Of a DNA stretch of 64,000 nucleotides, positions 35,748 through 43,639 are shown piece by piece. Position numbers and translations under genes: made by a program. This stretch comes from RHKX01 sp963820055. GTDB lineage: Bacteria > Actinomycetota > Thermoleophilia > Solirubrobacterales > 70-9. Numbering within the stretch: the first letter of the stretch is position 1; each line of letters begins with the position of its first letter. The stretch covers positions 310,001-374,000 of the forward strand of contig CAWFYJ010000005.1 of assembly GCA_963820055.1 (NCBI GenBank), written 5' to 3'. The notes under the pieces were generated by a model that worked only from the letters and a program-made list of their open reading frames with translations, did not search any database and was not told the origin of the DNA.

Positions 35748-36176
35748 ATGGATCGGGAGCGTCGTCTCAATCTGCTGATCATCGGGCTGACATTGACGGT
35801 CGCCGTCGGTCTTCCGTTCCTGATCGTCAAGACCGACCCGCTCGGCGCGTTCCTTGCGAGCGACTCCGGCGCGAGCCTCGACTGTGAGGACTTCTCCTTC
35901 GACCGGACGGCCTGGGACGAGAAGGGCGATTTCAAGGCCCGCCAGGAGCAGGCGAACGGCCTGGCGGAATGCCATGTGCTTGCCGGGATGTCCCGCGACG
36001 AGGTCGCGGCGCTGCTCGACGATGGAGGCTCGCGCCACCCGAATCCCGACCGATGGGTGTACTTCGCCGGCGAGACCAACGACTACATGGGCCCCGGCGA
36101 CAGCGTCAGTCTGAACGTCTTCTTCGGCAGGGACGGCGCAGTCACGGGCGCGAAGCTCACCGCGCCTCTCGACTAG
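35748..36176 (+). CDS. membrane-anchored protein with BamE-like domain, unknown function
   Basis: A 142-residue protein with an N-terminal hydrophobic helix (LLIIGLTLTVAVGLPFLIV) acting as anchor or uncleaved signal. The ~95-residue extracytoplasmic part has the pattern CHVLAGMSRDEVAALLDDGG...RWVYFAG...SLNVFFGRDGAVTGAKLT, which resembles the small SmpA/BamE fold (helix-helix-strands). The comparison is structural guesswork, since Gram-positive organisms lack BAM. The ATG at 35748 is chosen because the helix follows it directly. It converges with the glycosyltransferase with a four-base overlap. Confidence 0.7.
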   Translation: MDRERRLNLLIIGLTLTVAVGLPFLIVKTDPLGAFLASDSGASLDCEDFSFDRTAWDEKGDFKARQEQANGLAECHVLAGMSRDEVAALLDDGGSRHPNPDRWVYFAGETNDYMGPGDSVSLNVFFGRDGAVTGAKLTAPLD

Positions 36177-37342
36177 ACCATCCCCTCGACGGCCTCGGCG
36201 GCCCGCGCCGCCCCTCCGCGTGCCCACTCGCTGGCGGCGATCGACCGGGCCGCCTGCCCGTAGCGGCCATCCTCGAGCAGCGCCCGTACGGCCCAGCGGA
36301 TCGTCGCGGCGCTGCGCAGCCGGCCGGGAACCGTGAGCCCGGCGCCGGCCCAGGCGACCCGCTCGGCGTTCTCGGCCATGTCGCCGACCGACGGCGAGAT
36401 CAGCAGCGGCCTGCCGAGCGCCAGCGCCCGGGCGAGGGTGCCGTGCCCGCCATGGCAGACGACGACGTCGGAGGCCGCCATCACCTGCGAGTAGGACAGC
36501 CAGTCGACGAGCATCCCGTTCGAGGGCACGTCGATCGCCACGTCGGGCCGGTGGCCGTTCGTGGTCGCGACGACGCGCACGGGTTCGTCGACCAGCCCCT
36601 CGAAGCAGCGCCGGATCAGATGGCAGTTCGGGTCCTGGGCGGTGCTGGCGGCGACGAGGACGAGCGGCCCGTCGCCGGGCGGCAGCTCGATGGCGGGGTG
36701 GGGCATCTCGAACTCGAGAGGCCCGATGACGACAGCCTCGCCCGGCCAGGCCCGCGGATATTCGAGCTGCGGGAACGTGCCGACGATGACCAGCCGCTCG
36801 CTGATGCCGCCGTGGAAGCGATCGAGCGGCGGCAGCCCGATCCGCCCGCGCGTCTCGTTCAGCTCCCGCCGGCCCACCCGCAGCCCCGTCTCGAGCAGCG
36901 GCAGCGCCGCCGTCCACATCCGCCGTCCGAGTGCCGAGCGCGGCGGCGCCATGCCCATCCCGAAGAACGGCATCCCGACCTCGTGGACGGGGTAGAGGTG
37001 GGGAATCAGTGTCGCCCGCGGCACGCCGTGCAGCTCGGCGGCCAGCGAAGGTGCGAGGGTGAGGATGTCGCTGACGACGACGTCCGGCCCGAAGCTCTCC
37101 AGCAGCGGCATCATCGCCAGCGCCGCCTCGCCGGCCCCCGCGTGCTCGCCCGGCGGAGGCGGCGGAAAGACGACGTACTCCTCCGAGGCGGCGAACGTCA
37201 ACCCGAGCGCCTCGATCGGCTCCCGCCACCGGTCCCACGTCTGCACCGTGACGTCGTGCCCCCGCTCGGCCAGCGCACGGCCGAGCGCGATCGCCGGGAA
37301 GGCATGCCCGGCATCGCCGAAGGCCGCGACGAGCGCCCTCAC
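36173..37342 (-). CDS. GT1/UGT-like glycosyltransferase
   Basis: A 389-residue GT-B glycosyltransferase of the macrolide/UGT type, probably transferring a sugar from an NDP donor to a lipid or small acceptor. The N-terminus has AAFGDAGHAFPAIALGRALAERGHDV (acceptor domain, catalytic His) and PDVVVSDILTLAP. The C-terminal donor domain has VLVAASTAQDPN, VVATTNG, NGMLVDWLSYSQVMAASDVVVCHGGHGTL, which contains the HGG donor motif, and GRPLLISPSVGDMAENAERV. The acceptor is unknown. It stands alone on this strand between two + strand genes. Confidence 0.9.
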   Translation of the reverse strand: MRALVAAFGDAGHAFPAIALGRALAERGHDVTVQTWDRWREPIEALGLTFAASEEYVVFPPPPPGEHAGAGEAALAMMPLLESFGPDVVVSDILTLAPSLAAELHGVPRATLIPHLYPVHEVGMPFFGMGMAPPRSALGRRMWTAALPLLETGLRVGRRELNETRGRIGLPPLDRFHGGISERLVIVGTFPQLEYPRAWPGEAVVIGPLEFEMPHPAIELPPGDGPLVLVAASTAQDPNCHLIRRCFEGLVDEPVRVVATTNGHRPDVAIDVPSNGMLVDWLSYSQVMAASDVVVCHGGHGTLARALALGRPLLISPSVGDMAENAERVAWAGAGLTVPGRLRSAATIRWAVRALLEDGRYGQAARSIAASEWARGGAARAAEAVEGMV

Positions 37343-37422
37343 GAGGCCGCCTGCAATCCGCGTCCCGCCGCCGCTGCCGGCCCTTGCCGAACGTCCGTCG
37401 GCGCGCCATCCTCGAACGACCG

Positions 37423-37878
37423 ATGCTGGGACGTCGCAACAAGAGGCCGCGTAACGCCTGCCTGCGCCTGCGGGCCGCCGTCGAGGCCATGCCCCGCCAC
37501 GCCCGTGAGGCGATGCTGCGCGGCATCGCCGACAACACGATCATCGTCGGCGCCTACACCGACCCCCGTAGCGGCGGCATCTGCCCGATGCTGGCCGCCC
37601 ACCGCAACGGCGGCCGGGTCAGCCTCTCCAGCTTCGCGCGCAGCTGGGACCGCTACACCGACGCCGACAAGCCGCGCCCGGCGACGCGCCGCGAGATCCG
37701 CACCCTCGTCGCCCTCCTCGAGAACAGCCTCACCGCCGACGTGCAGCTCCCCCCGCACGAGCCCATCGCCGCGTCCCAGCCCGCCGCCGCGCAGCCCCGC
37801 CCGCGCACGCCCTTCCGCATCCGTCGCGTCCGCCGCGCGCAGGATGCCGAAGCGCCGCAGCCGGTCGGCGTCGCCTAG
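37423..37878 (+). CDS. conserved hypothetical protein (151 aa)
   Basis: A basic, soluble protein without signal or membrane segments. The central block (LRAAVEAMPRHAREAMLRGI, IIVGAYTDPRSGGICPMLAA, FARSWDRYTDA) looks conserved and resembles small proteins I associate with Thermoleophilia genomes, but no function is known. The C-terminal ~45 residues are Pro/Ala/Arg-rich. The ATG at 37423 is chosen; an in-frame TTG at 37384 would add 13 residues. It is divergent from the glycosyltransferase. Confidence 0.7.
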   Translation: MLGRRNKRPRNACLRLRAAVEAMPRHAREAMLRGIADNTIIVGAYTDPRSGGICPMLAAHRNGGRVSLSSFARSWDRYTDADKPRPATRREIRTLVALLENSLTADVQLPPHEPIAASQPAAAQPRPRTPFRIRRVRRAQDAEAPQPVGVA

Positions 37879-37895
37879 CCCGATCCCGCGTCCGG

Positions 37896-38630
37896 TCAGG
37901 TCGCGAAGGCCGAGGGGTCGCCCGGCCGGGTGAAGACGATCTCGGGGATCAGGCAGAAGCGCGACGTGCGCAGCAGCAGCCGCACCGTCTCGGCCAGGTC
38001 CTGCGGCTGGATCATCTCCTCCGGCTTGACCTGTCCCTGCACCCACTCGGTCATCGGCGTGTCGACGAACGCGGGGCAGAGGGCCGTGACCTGGATGCCG
38101 GCCTGCCCGACCTCCATCTGCGTCGCCTGGCTGAGCCCGATGACGCCCGCCTTGGTGGCCGAGTAGACGGCCAGCCAGCCCTGGCCGCCCTTGCCGGCGA
38201 TCGAGGCCGTGTTGACGATCAGCGCCTTGCCGTGCTCGGCGCCCGCCTCTCGCAGCATCGGCATCGCCTCGCGCATCGCCAGCACGTAGGAGCGCAGGTT
38301 GACGTCGATCTGCATGTCCATCTTCTTCGTATCGACCTCGTCGATCGCGCTGCCGATGCCGACACCGGCGTTGTTGACGAGCACGTCGAGGCGGCCGCAC
38401 CGCTCGTTGTGGCTCGCGATCAGAGCCTTCAGTTCGTCTTCGGAGGCGACGTTGGCCGGCAGCGCCGTCACTTCCAGCCCGTCGTCGATCAGCGTCCGGG
38501 CGGCCGCCTCGAGCTTGTCGGGCCGCCGGGCCGAGATCGTCACCGAATAGCCGTCCTCGGCGAGGGCGCGGCTGATGGCCAGCCCGATCCCGCTCGATCC
38601 CCCGGTCACGATTGCTGCTCGTTCCGCCAC
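37896..38630 (-). CDS. SDR family 3-ketoacyl-reductase-like oxidoreductase
   Basis: A 244-residue classical SDR with all motifs: AAIVTGGSSGIGLAISRALA (TGxxxGIG), basic SARRPDKLE after strand 2 suggesting NADP(H), LVNNAGVGIG, catalytic Ser in IVNTASIAGKGGQG, YSATKAGVIGLS (Tyr and Lys), and CPAFVDTPM. The substrate could be a 3-ketoacyl thioester or another ketone. A GAGGAGAGC ribosome-binding site precedes the GTG start, so unlike many neighbours it has a leader. Confidence 0.9.
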   Translation of the reverse strand: MAERAAIVTGGSSGIGLAISRALAEDGYSVTISARRPDKLEAAARTLIDDGLEVTALPANVASEDELKALIASHNERCGRLDVLVNNAGVGIGSAIDEVDTKKMDMQIDVNLRSYVLAMREAMPMLREAGAEHGKALIVNTASIAGKGGQGWLAVYSATKAGVIGLSQATQMEVGQAGIQVTALCPAFVDTPMTEWVQGQVKPEEMIQPQDLAETVRLLLRTSRFCLIPEIVFTRPGDPSAFAT

Positions 38631-38695
38631 GCGCTCTCCTCTTCGATTAGCTGACGCCGCGCAGCCTAACCGTCAAGTAAATGAACCGGCTTCTC

Positions 38696-38701
38696 TAGGA
38701 T
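38696..38701 (+). promoter_or_regulatory. -10 box for the thioredoxin-like lipoprotein
   Basis: TAGGAT, eight bases before the GTG at 38710, with leaderless spacing. Confidence 0.45.
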
Positions 38702-38709
38702 GAGCCGCC

Positions 38710-39717
38710 GTGCGCAACGCTTCCAAATCACTCCGTGCCCTGCTCGCCCTTCCCATTGCCGCCGCTCTCATCGCCGGCTGCGGAGGCAGCTCCGATTCGA
38801 CGTCCGGGACGTCCGCCGCTCCGAGCGCCGACCAGTTCCCGGCCGCCGACGGCAAGACGTTCGAGCAACTGACGGCCGATGCAACCGAGAGCGACCTCGT
38901 CGTCGCGCCGACGCAGCAGGTGTTCGACGAGGGCAAGAGCCGCTACGGCTTCGGCGTCTTCACCGTCGATCACGGCAACGTCTCCGACGCTGACGTCGCC
39001 ATATACACGGCGAAACCCAACGGCAAGGCCGAAGGCCCCTACCCGGCGACCGTCCACTCGCTCGAGACGCCCGCCGCCTTCTCCTCCCAGACGACCGCCC
39101 AGGACCCCGACGCCGCCAAGTTCGTCTACACGACCGACGTCGACCTACCCAGCAAGGGCGAGTGGCAGATCCTCGCCATGTTCCGCGCCGACGACGGCTC
39201 CTACACCTACGCTCGCGTCCCGAGCGCCGTCGTGGGCAAGTTCCCCGACGTGCCCGCGGTCGGCGACCAGGCCCCGATGATGCACACGCCGACGGCCGAC
39301 GACGTCGGCGGCGACCTCACCAAGATCGACACCCGTCAGCCGCCCAGCTCGATGCACAACATCGACTACGGCGACGTCCTCGGCGACGGCAAGAAGCCGA
39401 TCGTCCTCCTCTTCGCGACCCCCGCGCTCTGCACGAGTCGCGTCTGCGGCCCCGTCGTCGACATCGCCGAGGAGGTCAAGAACGAGCGCCCCGACGACGC
39501 CGACTACATCCACATGGAGATCTACAACGACAACGACCCGAACAAGGGCCCGCGCCCGCAGGTCAAGGACTTCGGCCTGCCGTCGGAGCCGTGGCTGTTC
39601 GTGATCGACGCCGACGGCAAGATCTCGACGCGGATCGAGGGCGCCTTCAGCAAGGAAGAACTCGAGGCGGCGATCGACAAGGCCGACGCGGCGTCCGGCA
39701 CCGACAGCTCGTCCTGA
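38710..39717 (+). CDS. thioredoxin-fold lipoprotein
   Basis: A 335-residue exported lipoprotein. The signal ends in the lipobox LIAGC (Cys at about residue 24) followed by a Ser/Gly-rich spacer. Residues ~65-190 form a beta-rich domain (YGFGVFTVDHGNVSDADVAI). Residues ~195-325 have thioredoxin-like features: VGDQAPMMHTP, KPIVLLFATPALCTSRVCGP, a CxxxxC pair reminiscent of redox or copper-chaperone families, and PWLFVIDADGKISTRIEGA. It probably acts outside the membrane as a disulfide or metallochaperone protein, but the unusual Cys spacing makes the role uncertain. Confidence 0.82.
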   Translation: MRNASKSLRALLALPIAAALIAGCGGSSDSTSGTSAAPSADQFPAADGKTFEQLTADATESDLVVAPTQQVFDEGKSRYGFGVFTVDHGNVSDADVAIYTAKPNGKAEGPYPATVHSLETPAAFSSQTTAQDPDAAKFVYTTDVDLPSKGEWQILAMFRADDGSYTYARVPSAVVGKFPDVPAVGDQAPMMHTPTADDVGGDLTKIDTRQPPSSMHNIDYGDVLGDGKKPIVLLFATPALCTSRVCGPVVDIAEEVKNERPDDADYIHMEIYNDNDPNKGPRPQVKDFGLPSEPWLFVIDADGKISTRIEGAFSKEELEAAIDKADAASGTDSSS

Positions 39718-39753
39718 TCGGCCCCCAATCGGCGCCCGCGCCCGCGCCGGCCC

Positions 39754-40098
39754 TCAGCGTCGCGGCGTCCGCCGCCCGCGCTTGCCGGCCGGCCGCTTCC
39801 CCCGGCTCTCCAGCTTCTGCCGCCCCGACTCTCGCGAGTTGACCGCCTTGACGCGGCTCAGCCCCGGCTCGAGGATCCGCTTCGCGCAGCCCCGGTGCCA
39901 GTGCCGGTGCTCGGTGCCGCCCAGCCGCATGACCGTCTGCGCGACGACGTGGTCCTCACCGATCTCGACGTCGCCGTAACAGCCCGGGCACGTGTACTGC
40001 TTCTGGCTGATCCCCCGGATCAGCCACACCTCGTCACCCTCGTGCGAGTAGCCGAGCAGGCTCTGCCGCGAACTGGGGAGGCCGGAGAGGTCGCTCAT
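39754..40098 (-). CDS. small zinc-ribbon-like hypothetical protein
   Basis: A 114-residue protein with a single Cys/His cluster (YTCPGCYGDVEIGEDHVVAQ...HRHWHRGCAKRI) resembling one zinc site of an HNH-type treble clef, and a strongly basic tail (RQKLESRGKRPAGKRGRRTP). Similar short actinobacterial proteins are often mislabelled ATP/GTP-binding proteins; function is unknown. Nucleic-acid binding is plausible from the charge. The ATG at 40098 overlaps the stop of the upstream cupin gene (ATGA), so the pair is co-transcribed. Confidence 0.78.
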   Translation of the reverse strand: MSDLSGLPSSRQSLLGYSHEGDEVWLIRGISQKQYTCPGCYGDVEIGEDHVVAQTVMRLGGTEHRHWHRGCAKRILEPGLSRVKAVNSRESGRQKLESRGKRPAGKRGRRTPRR

Positions 40099-40577
40099 CG
40101 CTCCTCGAGCCGCGGCTCGCCGTCGAAGTAGTCGACGTGGCTGCTGCGGTGGACCATCACGTCCTCGCCCTCGACGCCGGTCCAGATGCCGATCTTGCCG
40201 CTGTCGGGATACGCGGTCGCTCCGGGATGCTCGATGTTGGAGAACATCAGGACCCGGAGCGTCGCCTCGCCGCCGTTCCGCACCTCGTGCGCGCCGTCCG
40301 GTCCGGCCGGAAAGCACGTCAGATCCCACGGCCCCAGCACGGCCTCGCCCTCGGGCGTGCGCACGGCCGCCTCCCCCTCGAGAACGAGCAGCCACTCCTC
40401 CTCCGAATACTCGTAGTGGTAGGGGCAAAGGCTCTGCCCGGCTGGGATCTCGTAGACGCTGATCCCGGTCTTCGACGCCCCGAGCACGGGCCCCGGCCGG
40501 ACCATCCCCGACCGGAAACCCTCCGGGTCGTCGCCGTCGTAGTCGAACTGCGGATCGCCGATGTTGACGGTCTTCAA
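40095..40577 (-). CDS. cupin domain protein
   Basis: A 160-residue single-domain cupin. The metal-binding histidines appear in SLCPYHYEYSEEEWLLVLEGE (motif 1) and DGAHEVRNGGEA (motif 2), separated by the usual strand GPWDLTCFPAG. Cupins of this size may be isomerases, dioxygenases or small-molecule sensors, and nothing here selects one. It is followed by the coupled zinc-ribbon protein and preceded, ten bases upstream, by the DUF202 gene. Confidence 0.88.
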   Translation of the reverse strand: MKTVNIGDPQFDYDGDDPEGFRSGMVRPGPVLGASKTGISVYEIPAGQSLCPYHYEYSEEEWLLVLEGEAAVRTPEGEAVLGPWDLTCFPAGPDGAHEVRNGGEATLRVLMFSNIEHPGATAYPDSGKIGIWTGVEGEDVMVHRSSHVDYFDGEPRLEER

Positions 40578-40587
40578 CTGTCCCTCC

Positions 40588-40941
40588 CTAGCCGATGATG
40601 ATCAGGCCGACGGTGCCGAGCCCGAGGGCGATGCCGGCCAGCGCCAGCCAGCGCATCACGCCCGGCCGCGTGGCGCTCAGCTCGCCGTGTCGCGCCGCCA
40701 CGTCGACGTCGCGGCCGCGCGTCGTCCCGTAGATGATCAGCGCGATGCCGTAGGCGGCGTAGGCGACGCCCATGAACGTGTACGGCCAGACCGTCTTCGT
40801 CGTCGACAGCTCGGGCACGACGCGGCCGACGCCGATCGCCACCGCAAGAGCCGCCAGCCCCGTCCGCCACCAGGCGAGCAGCGTCCGCTCGCCGGCGAGC
40901 GCCGTCCGCTCGGTCACGTCGGGTGCGATCTCCTCGGCCAC
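40588..40941 (-). CDS. DUF202 (YidH-like) membrane protein
   Basis: A 117-residue protein with three hydrophobic segments and the DUF202 opening RTALAGERTLLAWWRTGLAALAVAIG. The later segments are FMGVAYAAYGIALIIYG and LALAGIALGLGTVGLIIIG. Function in this family is unknown. The GTG start is supported by a TAGAGT -10 box seven bases upstream. It begins a probable DUF202-cupin-zinc-ribbon transcription unit. Confidence 0.9.
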   Translation of the reverse strand: MAEEIAPDVTERTALAGERTLLAWWRTGLAALAVAIGVGRVVPELSTTKTVWPYTFMGVAYAAYGIALIIYGTTRGRDVDVAARHGELSATRPGVMRWLALAGIALGLGTVGLIIIG

Positions 40942-40948
40942 GAGCCCG

Positions 40949-40954
40949 ACTCTA
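40949..40954 (-). promoter_or_regulatory. -10 box for the DUF202 gene
   Basis: TAGAGT on the minus strand, seven bases before the GTG at 40941, with leaderless spacing. Confidence 0.5.
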
Positions 40955-40955
40955 G

Positions 40956-41087
40956 CCGCCGCCCCCGTCGCCGAAGAAGACCGAGGATCAGGCGAAGGAG
41001 ATCTCGAACCTGAAGGCGGAGCAGCAGAAGCTCTCCAACCAGGTCGCCAAGCCGCAGGGCAAGCTGAAGGGCAAGCGCAACAAGTAG
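40956..41087 (+). pseudogene. orphan 3' fragment of a lost gene (Lys/Gln-rich helical tail)
   Basis: An open stretch of about 43 codons between stop codons at 40953 and 41085 with no start codon. It reads KKTEDQAKEISNLKAEQQKL...KLKGKRNK, a credible coiled-coil protein C-terminus with codon use like the neighbours. No upstream part exists, since the DUF202 gene lies there on the other strand. It resembles in style the Lys-rich coil tail at 51.5-51.7 kb. I read it as a relic left by a deletion or insertion, though chance cannot be excluded. Confidence 0.35.
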
Positions 41088-42674
41088 CTACCAGGTGTCG
41101 ACCGGGCGCCGCTCCCTTGCGGCACCCGCCGATCCACCGGCCGCCGCCAGCGTCGCCGCGATCAATCGCCGCGTGTCGGCGGGGTCGATCACGTCGTCGA
41201 GCTCGAAGATCGTCGCCGCGTTCAGCGCCTTCGCATGCTCGTGAGCGTGTTCGGTCACCTCGCGGACGCGCTGCTCCCGCTCGTCGGCGTCGGCGATCGC
41301 CTCGAGCTCGCGACGCAGCCCGAGCCGCACCGCCCCTTCGAGCCCCATCGCGCCCAGCTCGGCGGTCGGCCAGCCGACTGTCAGAAGCGGCTCGTGGAGC
41401 CCGCCGCCGGCCATCGCCTGCGCGCCGAGCCCGTAGGCCTTGCGAAGGATCACAGCGACGAGCGGCACCCGCAGATTCGCCCCGGCGTTGAACAGCCGCG
41501 AGCAGTGGCGGACGAGAGCCGTCGCCTCAGCGTCGGGGCCGACCATCATCCCCGGCGTGTCGATCAACGAGATCAGCGGGATCCCGTAGGCGTCGCACAT
41601 CTGCATGAACCGGGCGGCCTTGTCGGAGCCCTCGCTCGTGATGGCCCCCGCCATCTGCATCGGGTTGTTGGCGACGATCCCGACCGCCCGTCCCTCGATC
41701 CGGGCGAGCGCCGTCACCATCCCCTTCGCGAAGCCGTCCCGCAAGTAAGTGGCCGAACCGACGTCGACGAGGGCATCGATCGCCTTGTGGACGTCATAGG
41801 CGCGCCGCCGGCTCTCCGGGATGACGTCGCGGACGACCGCGGGGTCGGGTTCCTCCCAATCGTCGAACGGCCCCTGGAAGTACGCCAGGAGCCGTTTCGT
41901 TGCCGTGACGGCGGCGGCCTCATCGGCCACGCGCACGTCGACGACCCCGTTCGGCGACTGGACGTCGATCGGCCCGATCTCCTCCGGCGCGAAATCACCG
42001 AGACCGCCGCCCGCGACCATCGCCGGACCGCCCATGCCGAGGGCGATGTCCTCGGTCGCGACGATCAGGTCGGCGCTGCCCGCAAGCACCGCATTGCCGG
42101 CAAAGCAGCGGCCGGCGACGATCGCGATCCGGGGCGCCAGGCCGGAGATCCGCGCCCAGAGGGCGAATGCCCGCGTGTCGAGCGCTGAGACGACCGGGTA
42201 GTCGGTGTCGCCCGGCCGCCCGCCGCCGCCCTCGGCGAAGAGCACGGTGGGGACGCGCATCCGCTCGATCAGCTCGAAAATCCGGTCCTTCTTGCGGTGC
42301 CCGAAGACACCCTGCGTGCCGGCCAGCACCATGTAGTCGTAGGAGAGCACCGCGCACGCCGCCGCGTCGCCGAAGCGATCGCCGTTGATCCGCGCGGTGC
42401 CGGCGATGAGGCCGTCGGCCGGGGTCCGCTCGAGCAGCTCCTGCACCTCGCGGCGGGCGCGCTGGGCGGCGATCGTCAGCCCGCCGTACTCGACGAAGCT
42501 GCCCGGGTCGACGAGGTCGGCGAGGTTCTCGCGGGCCGTCCGGCGTCCGGTCGAGCGGCGCTTGGCGACCGCTTCGGGCCGGGCTTCGTCGGCGAGGAGC
42601 GCCTTGCGCTCGCGCAGCTCGGCGAGTTCCGGACGCACGACCTCGTCTCCGCCTGAAGTCGGTTCGTCGCTCAC
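41088..42674 (-). CDS. acyl-CoA carboxylase carboxyltransferase (beta) subunit
   Basis: A 528-residue biotin-dependent carboxyltransferase that moves CO2 from carboxybiotin to an acyl-CoA such as propionyl-, acetyl- or methylcrotonyl-CoA. The N-terminal half has TARENLADLVDPGSFVEYGG and the oxyanion and CoA-binding crotonase-like segments (ALGMGGPAMVAGGGLG). The C-terminal half has ARIEGRAVGIVANNPMQMAG, KAARFMQMCDAYGIPLISLIDTPGMMVG and KAYGLGAQAMAGG. Acyl preference cannot be called. No biotin carboxylase alpha subunit is nearby, so it must pair with one encoded elsewhere. GTG start with TAGGAT eight bases upstream. Confidence 0.92.
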   Translation of the reverse strand: MSDEPTSGGDEVVRPELAELRERKALLADEARPEAVAKRRSTGRRTARENLADLVDPGSFVEYGGLTIAAQRARREVQELLERTPADGLIAGTARINGDRFGDAAACAVLSYDYMVLAGTQGVFGHRKKDRIFELIERMRVPTVLFAEGGGGRPGDTDYPVVSALDTRAFALWARISGLAPRIAIVAGRCFAGNAVLAGSADLIVATEDIALGMGGPAMVAGGGLGDFAPEEIGPIDVQSPNGVVDVRVADEAAAVTATKRLLAYFQGPFDDWEEPDPAVVRDVIPESRRRAYDVHKAIDALVDVGSATYLRDGFAKGMVTALARIEGRAVGIVANNPMQMAGAITSEGSDKAARFMQMCDAYGIPLISLIDTPGMMVGPDAEATALVRHCSRLFNAGANLRVPLVAVILRKAYGLGAQAMAGGGLHEPLLTVGWPTAELGAMGLEGAVRLGLRRELEAIADADEREQRVREVTEHAHEHAKALNAATIFELDDVIDPADTRRLIAATLAAAGGSAGAARERRPVDTW

Positions 42675-42682
42675 CGCTGCCG

Positions 42683-42688
42683 ATCCTA
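42683..42688 (-). promoter_or_regulatory. -10 box for the carboxyltransferase gene
   Basis: TAGGAT on the minus strand, eight bases before the GTG at 42674, with leaderless spacing. Confidence 0.5.
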
Positions 42689-42883
42689 TTCGTGTGGGGT
42701 CGTCCGGCGGCCGATGCGCCGATCATCGGCACGATGCAGAAGCACGCCGGCCTCTGCGACCTCGCCTCGTTGCGCGGCGCCGGCAGCCGCGTCGAGGACG
42801 CCGACACGCCCTCTCCTCTGACGGGCCGTCCGTCACCCCTACTGCCACCGCCCCGCGGAGCGAGCGGGTCCGCTCACCGCGGC

Positions 42884-42889
42884 TAGACT
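42884..42889 (+). promoter_or_regulatory. -10 box for the CAT tRNA
   Basis: TAGACT, 11 bases before the tRNA 5' end. The same hexamer precedes pyrG. Confidence 0.5.
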
Positions 42890-42900
42890 CGGCCCGCCCC

Positions 42901-42977
<77 letters not shown>

Positions 42978-43639
42978 CATGAGCAAGGGGAATGGCTTGT
43001 CGTCACGGCGCCTCGATGCTTGGGAGTGGCAGCGAAATGGCAACTCGCCAAACATCGGGGGTCCCCCTCACCCCTTCGCCGGAGTCCCAGGGCGGCGACG
43101 CCTGAGACTCCCTCCCGCACGAGTAGGTCTAGATCCCTGGAATCACGTTCATGAGGTTCGGCCTAGTGAAAATCTGATCGTGGCTTCGCGCTCTGGAGGC
43201 TTCGATCGGTCCCAGAATGATTGCGACGGGCCAAGCATGAGGGGACCCCATCACGTTTGGCGAGGTCAAGCCTCTGAGGCGAAGGGAGGGCAATGCACGC
43301 GTCGCGCATTTAGCACGGGACTGCACGGCTAACCGCGCACCGATGGTGACCCTTTCGGCGCTCCTGGTTCAGTAGCTATAGGCGAGCCGCTTTCCTCCCC
43401 CGGAAAGCGACCCACCAAAGCAGGCTGTCCCCCAACTGGCCTGAACCCGAACCCTATCCTCTGATCCGCAGCGAGACAAGCAGTTGTCCGGGATCGGGTA
43501 TCTGGAGTTGGGTAACCTCGGCGACTGGGCGGGCGTGGCCATCCCCGGAGCTGCGTGCGCTCCAATCCTTGATGCTGCCGCATGACGGGCTTTAGTGGAA
43601 TACGGTCGTGCTATCCGTTGTCGGGTCGAGGGGGAGTTC
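42978..43639. other. gene-free stretch at the left end of the island
   Basis: About 660 bases with no convincing gene. Open frames on both strands lack signal, motif or codon support, and the one antisense to the tRNA is a translation of the tRNA itself. The right end holds the leader of the propeller gene (GAGGGGGAG ribosome-binding site at 43628). Confidence 0.6.
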
